Source: Pseudolysobacter antarcticus
GTDB taxonomy: Bacteria; Pseudomonadota; Gammaproteobacteria; Xanthomonadales; Rhodanobacteraceae
DNA: 64,000 bases
Assembly: GCF_004168365.1 (NCBI RefSeq)
Contig: NZ_CP035704.1
Location: forward strand, 124,001 to 188,000
Direction of reading: 5' to 3'
The notes under the pieces are model-generated. The model was given only the letters and a program-made list of their open reading frames with translations, searched no databases and was not told the origin of the DNA. Position 1 is the first letter of the stretch. The number at the start of each line of letters is the position of its first letter. Below are positions 63,841-64,000 of the stretch, piece by piece. The translations under genes were made by a program, and so were the position numbers.

Positions 63841-64000
63841 TCAATCAAATCCGTTGCGAAAGATCACCAGTATGGCGGTATGGGTGGCTTGCATCGTACC
63901 GTTGAGACTGACCTGAGCGGTCACCGTGGGATCAGGTGTCGTCGTCAGCACCGTCACATCTAGCGTCCATGTAAGCGTGCCACCTATGGGCAAGCTCGGG
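63841..64000 (-). CDS. C-terminal part of a secreted repeat protein
   Basis: The minus-strand frame is open from the window edge to TGA at 63841-63843. It reads LPIGGTLTWTLDVTVLTTTP, then VTAQVSLNGTMQATHTAILV and ends IFRNGFD. The beta-sandwich style resembles DUF11-like repeats, and the ending is the tail of the neighbouring secreted proteins. It is not in any long plus-strand ORF; the start lies beyond the window. Confidence 0.7.
   Translation of the reverse strand, partial: PSLPIGGTLTWTLDVTVLTTTPDPTVTAQVSLNGTMQATHTAILVIFRNGFD

Overview
The window looks like a chromosomal segment of a moderately GC-rich gammaproteobacterium, most likely of the Xanthomonadales (Rhodanobacteraceae-like). The grounds are the conserved housekeeping genes (TruC, YajQ, ArfB, UbiK, P-II, GltBD, ComM), a peptide-modification trio that I know from Xanthomonadaceae, and a crowd of secreted proteins ending in an [IL]F-x-[ND]-x-F-[DE] tail. 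The assignment is inferred from protein content only. No rRNA, tRNA, CRISPR array, integrase or transposase was seen.

Layout. 1-2.8 kb: end of truC, yajQ, arfB, a PlsC-like acyltransferase and an exported GIN-domain protein. 2.85-7.1 kb: a LysR regulator divergent from the glyoxylate shunt genes aceB and aceA. 7.2-13.2 kb: a cNMP-binding/GGDEF protein whose 3' end is tandemly duplicated (344 bp), then a candidate RiPP system: a cyclase-TPR membrane protein, a small precursor peptide with an NHLP-like leader, and a SagB-like dehydrogenase. 13.2-18.2 kb (minus strand): an isoquinoline-1-oxidoreductase-type molybdenum hydroxylase (IorA/IorB, dihaem cytochrome c) with its cofactor genes (MocA-like, XdhC-like). 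18.3-27.6 kb: comM, an unresolved stretch, ubiK, glnB, gltB, gltD (nitrogen assimilation). 27.9-33.5 kb: phosphoesterase, Na+/H+ antiporter, and a TetR-controlled two-gene operon with visible operators. 33.7-37.1 kb: small secreted protein, EF-hand protein, Tat-type lipoxygenase.

37.3-64 kb is accessory and dominated by minus-strand secreted repeat proteins: choice-of-anchor D, a very large beta-helix/Gly-rich/Ig-repeat protein, a Gly-rich choice-of-anchor Q protein, two Kelch proteins, an NHL fusion protein and a lectin-like protein. Among them lie an ABM/EthD/hydrolase/ECF sigma operon, a broken secreted coiled-coil gene, a low-GC ClpP-fold protein gene and phoD. Three things stand out. (1) Eight otherwise unrelated secreted proteins share the short tail. 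(2) Seven -1 frameshifts, all at homopolymer runs, interrupt five genes between 42 and 57 kb, and none was seen in the first 37 kb. (3) The Kelch/AraC region carries direct repeats showing that a multi-gene unit was duplicated and then eroded, leaving an AraC 3' remnant and truncated signal-peptide ORFs.

How the parts fit: aceBA plus the LysR gene form a C2-carbon module; glnB-gltBD is ammonium assimilation; ior genes plus mocA/xdhC form a self-contained molybdoenzyme module; the cyclase/precursor/dehydrogenase set is the best candidate for a poorly described biosynthetic system.
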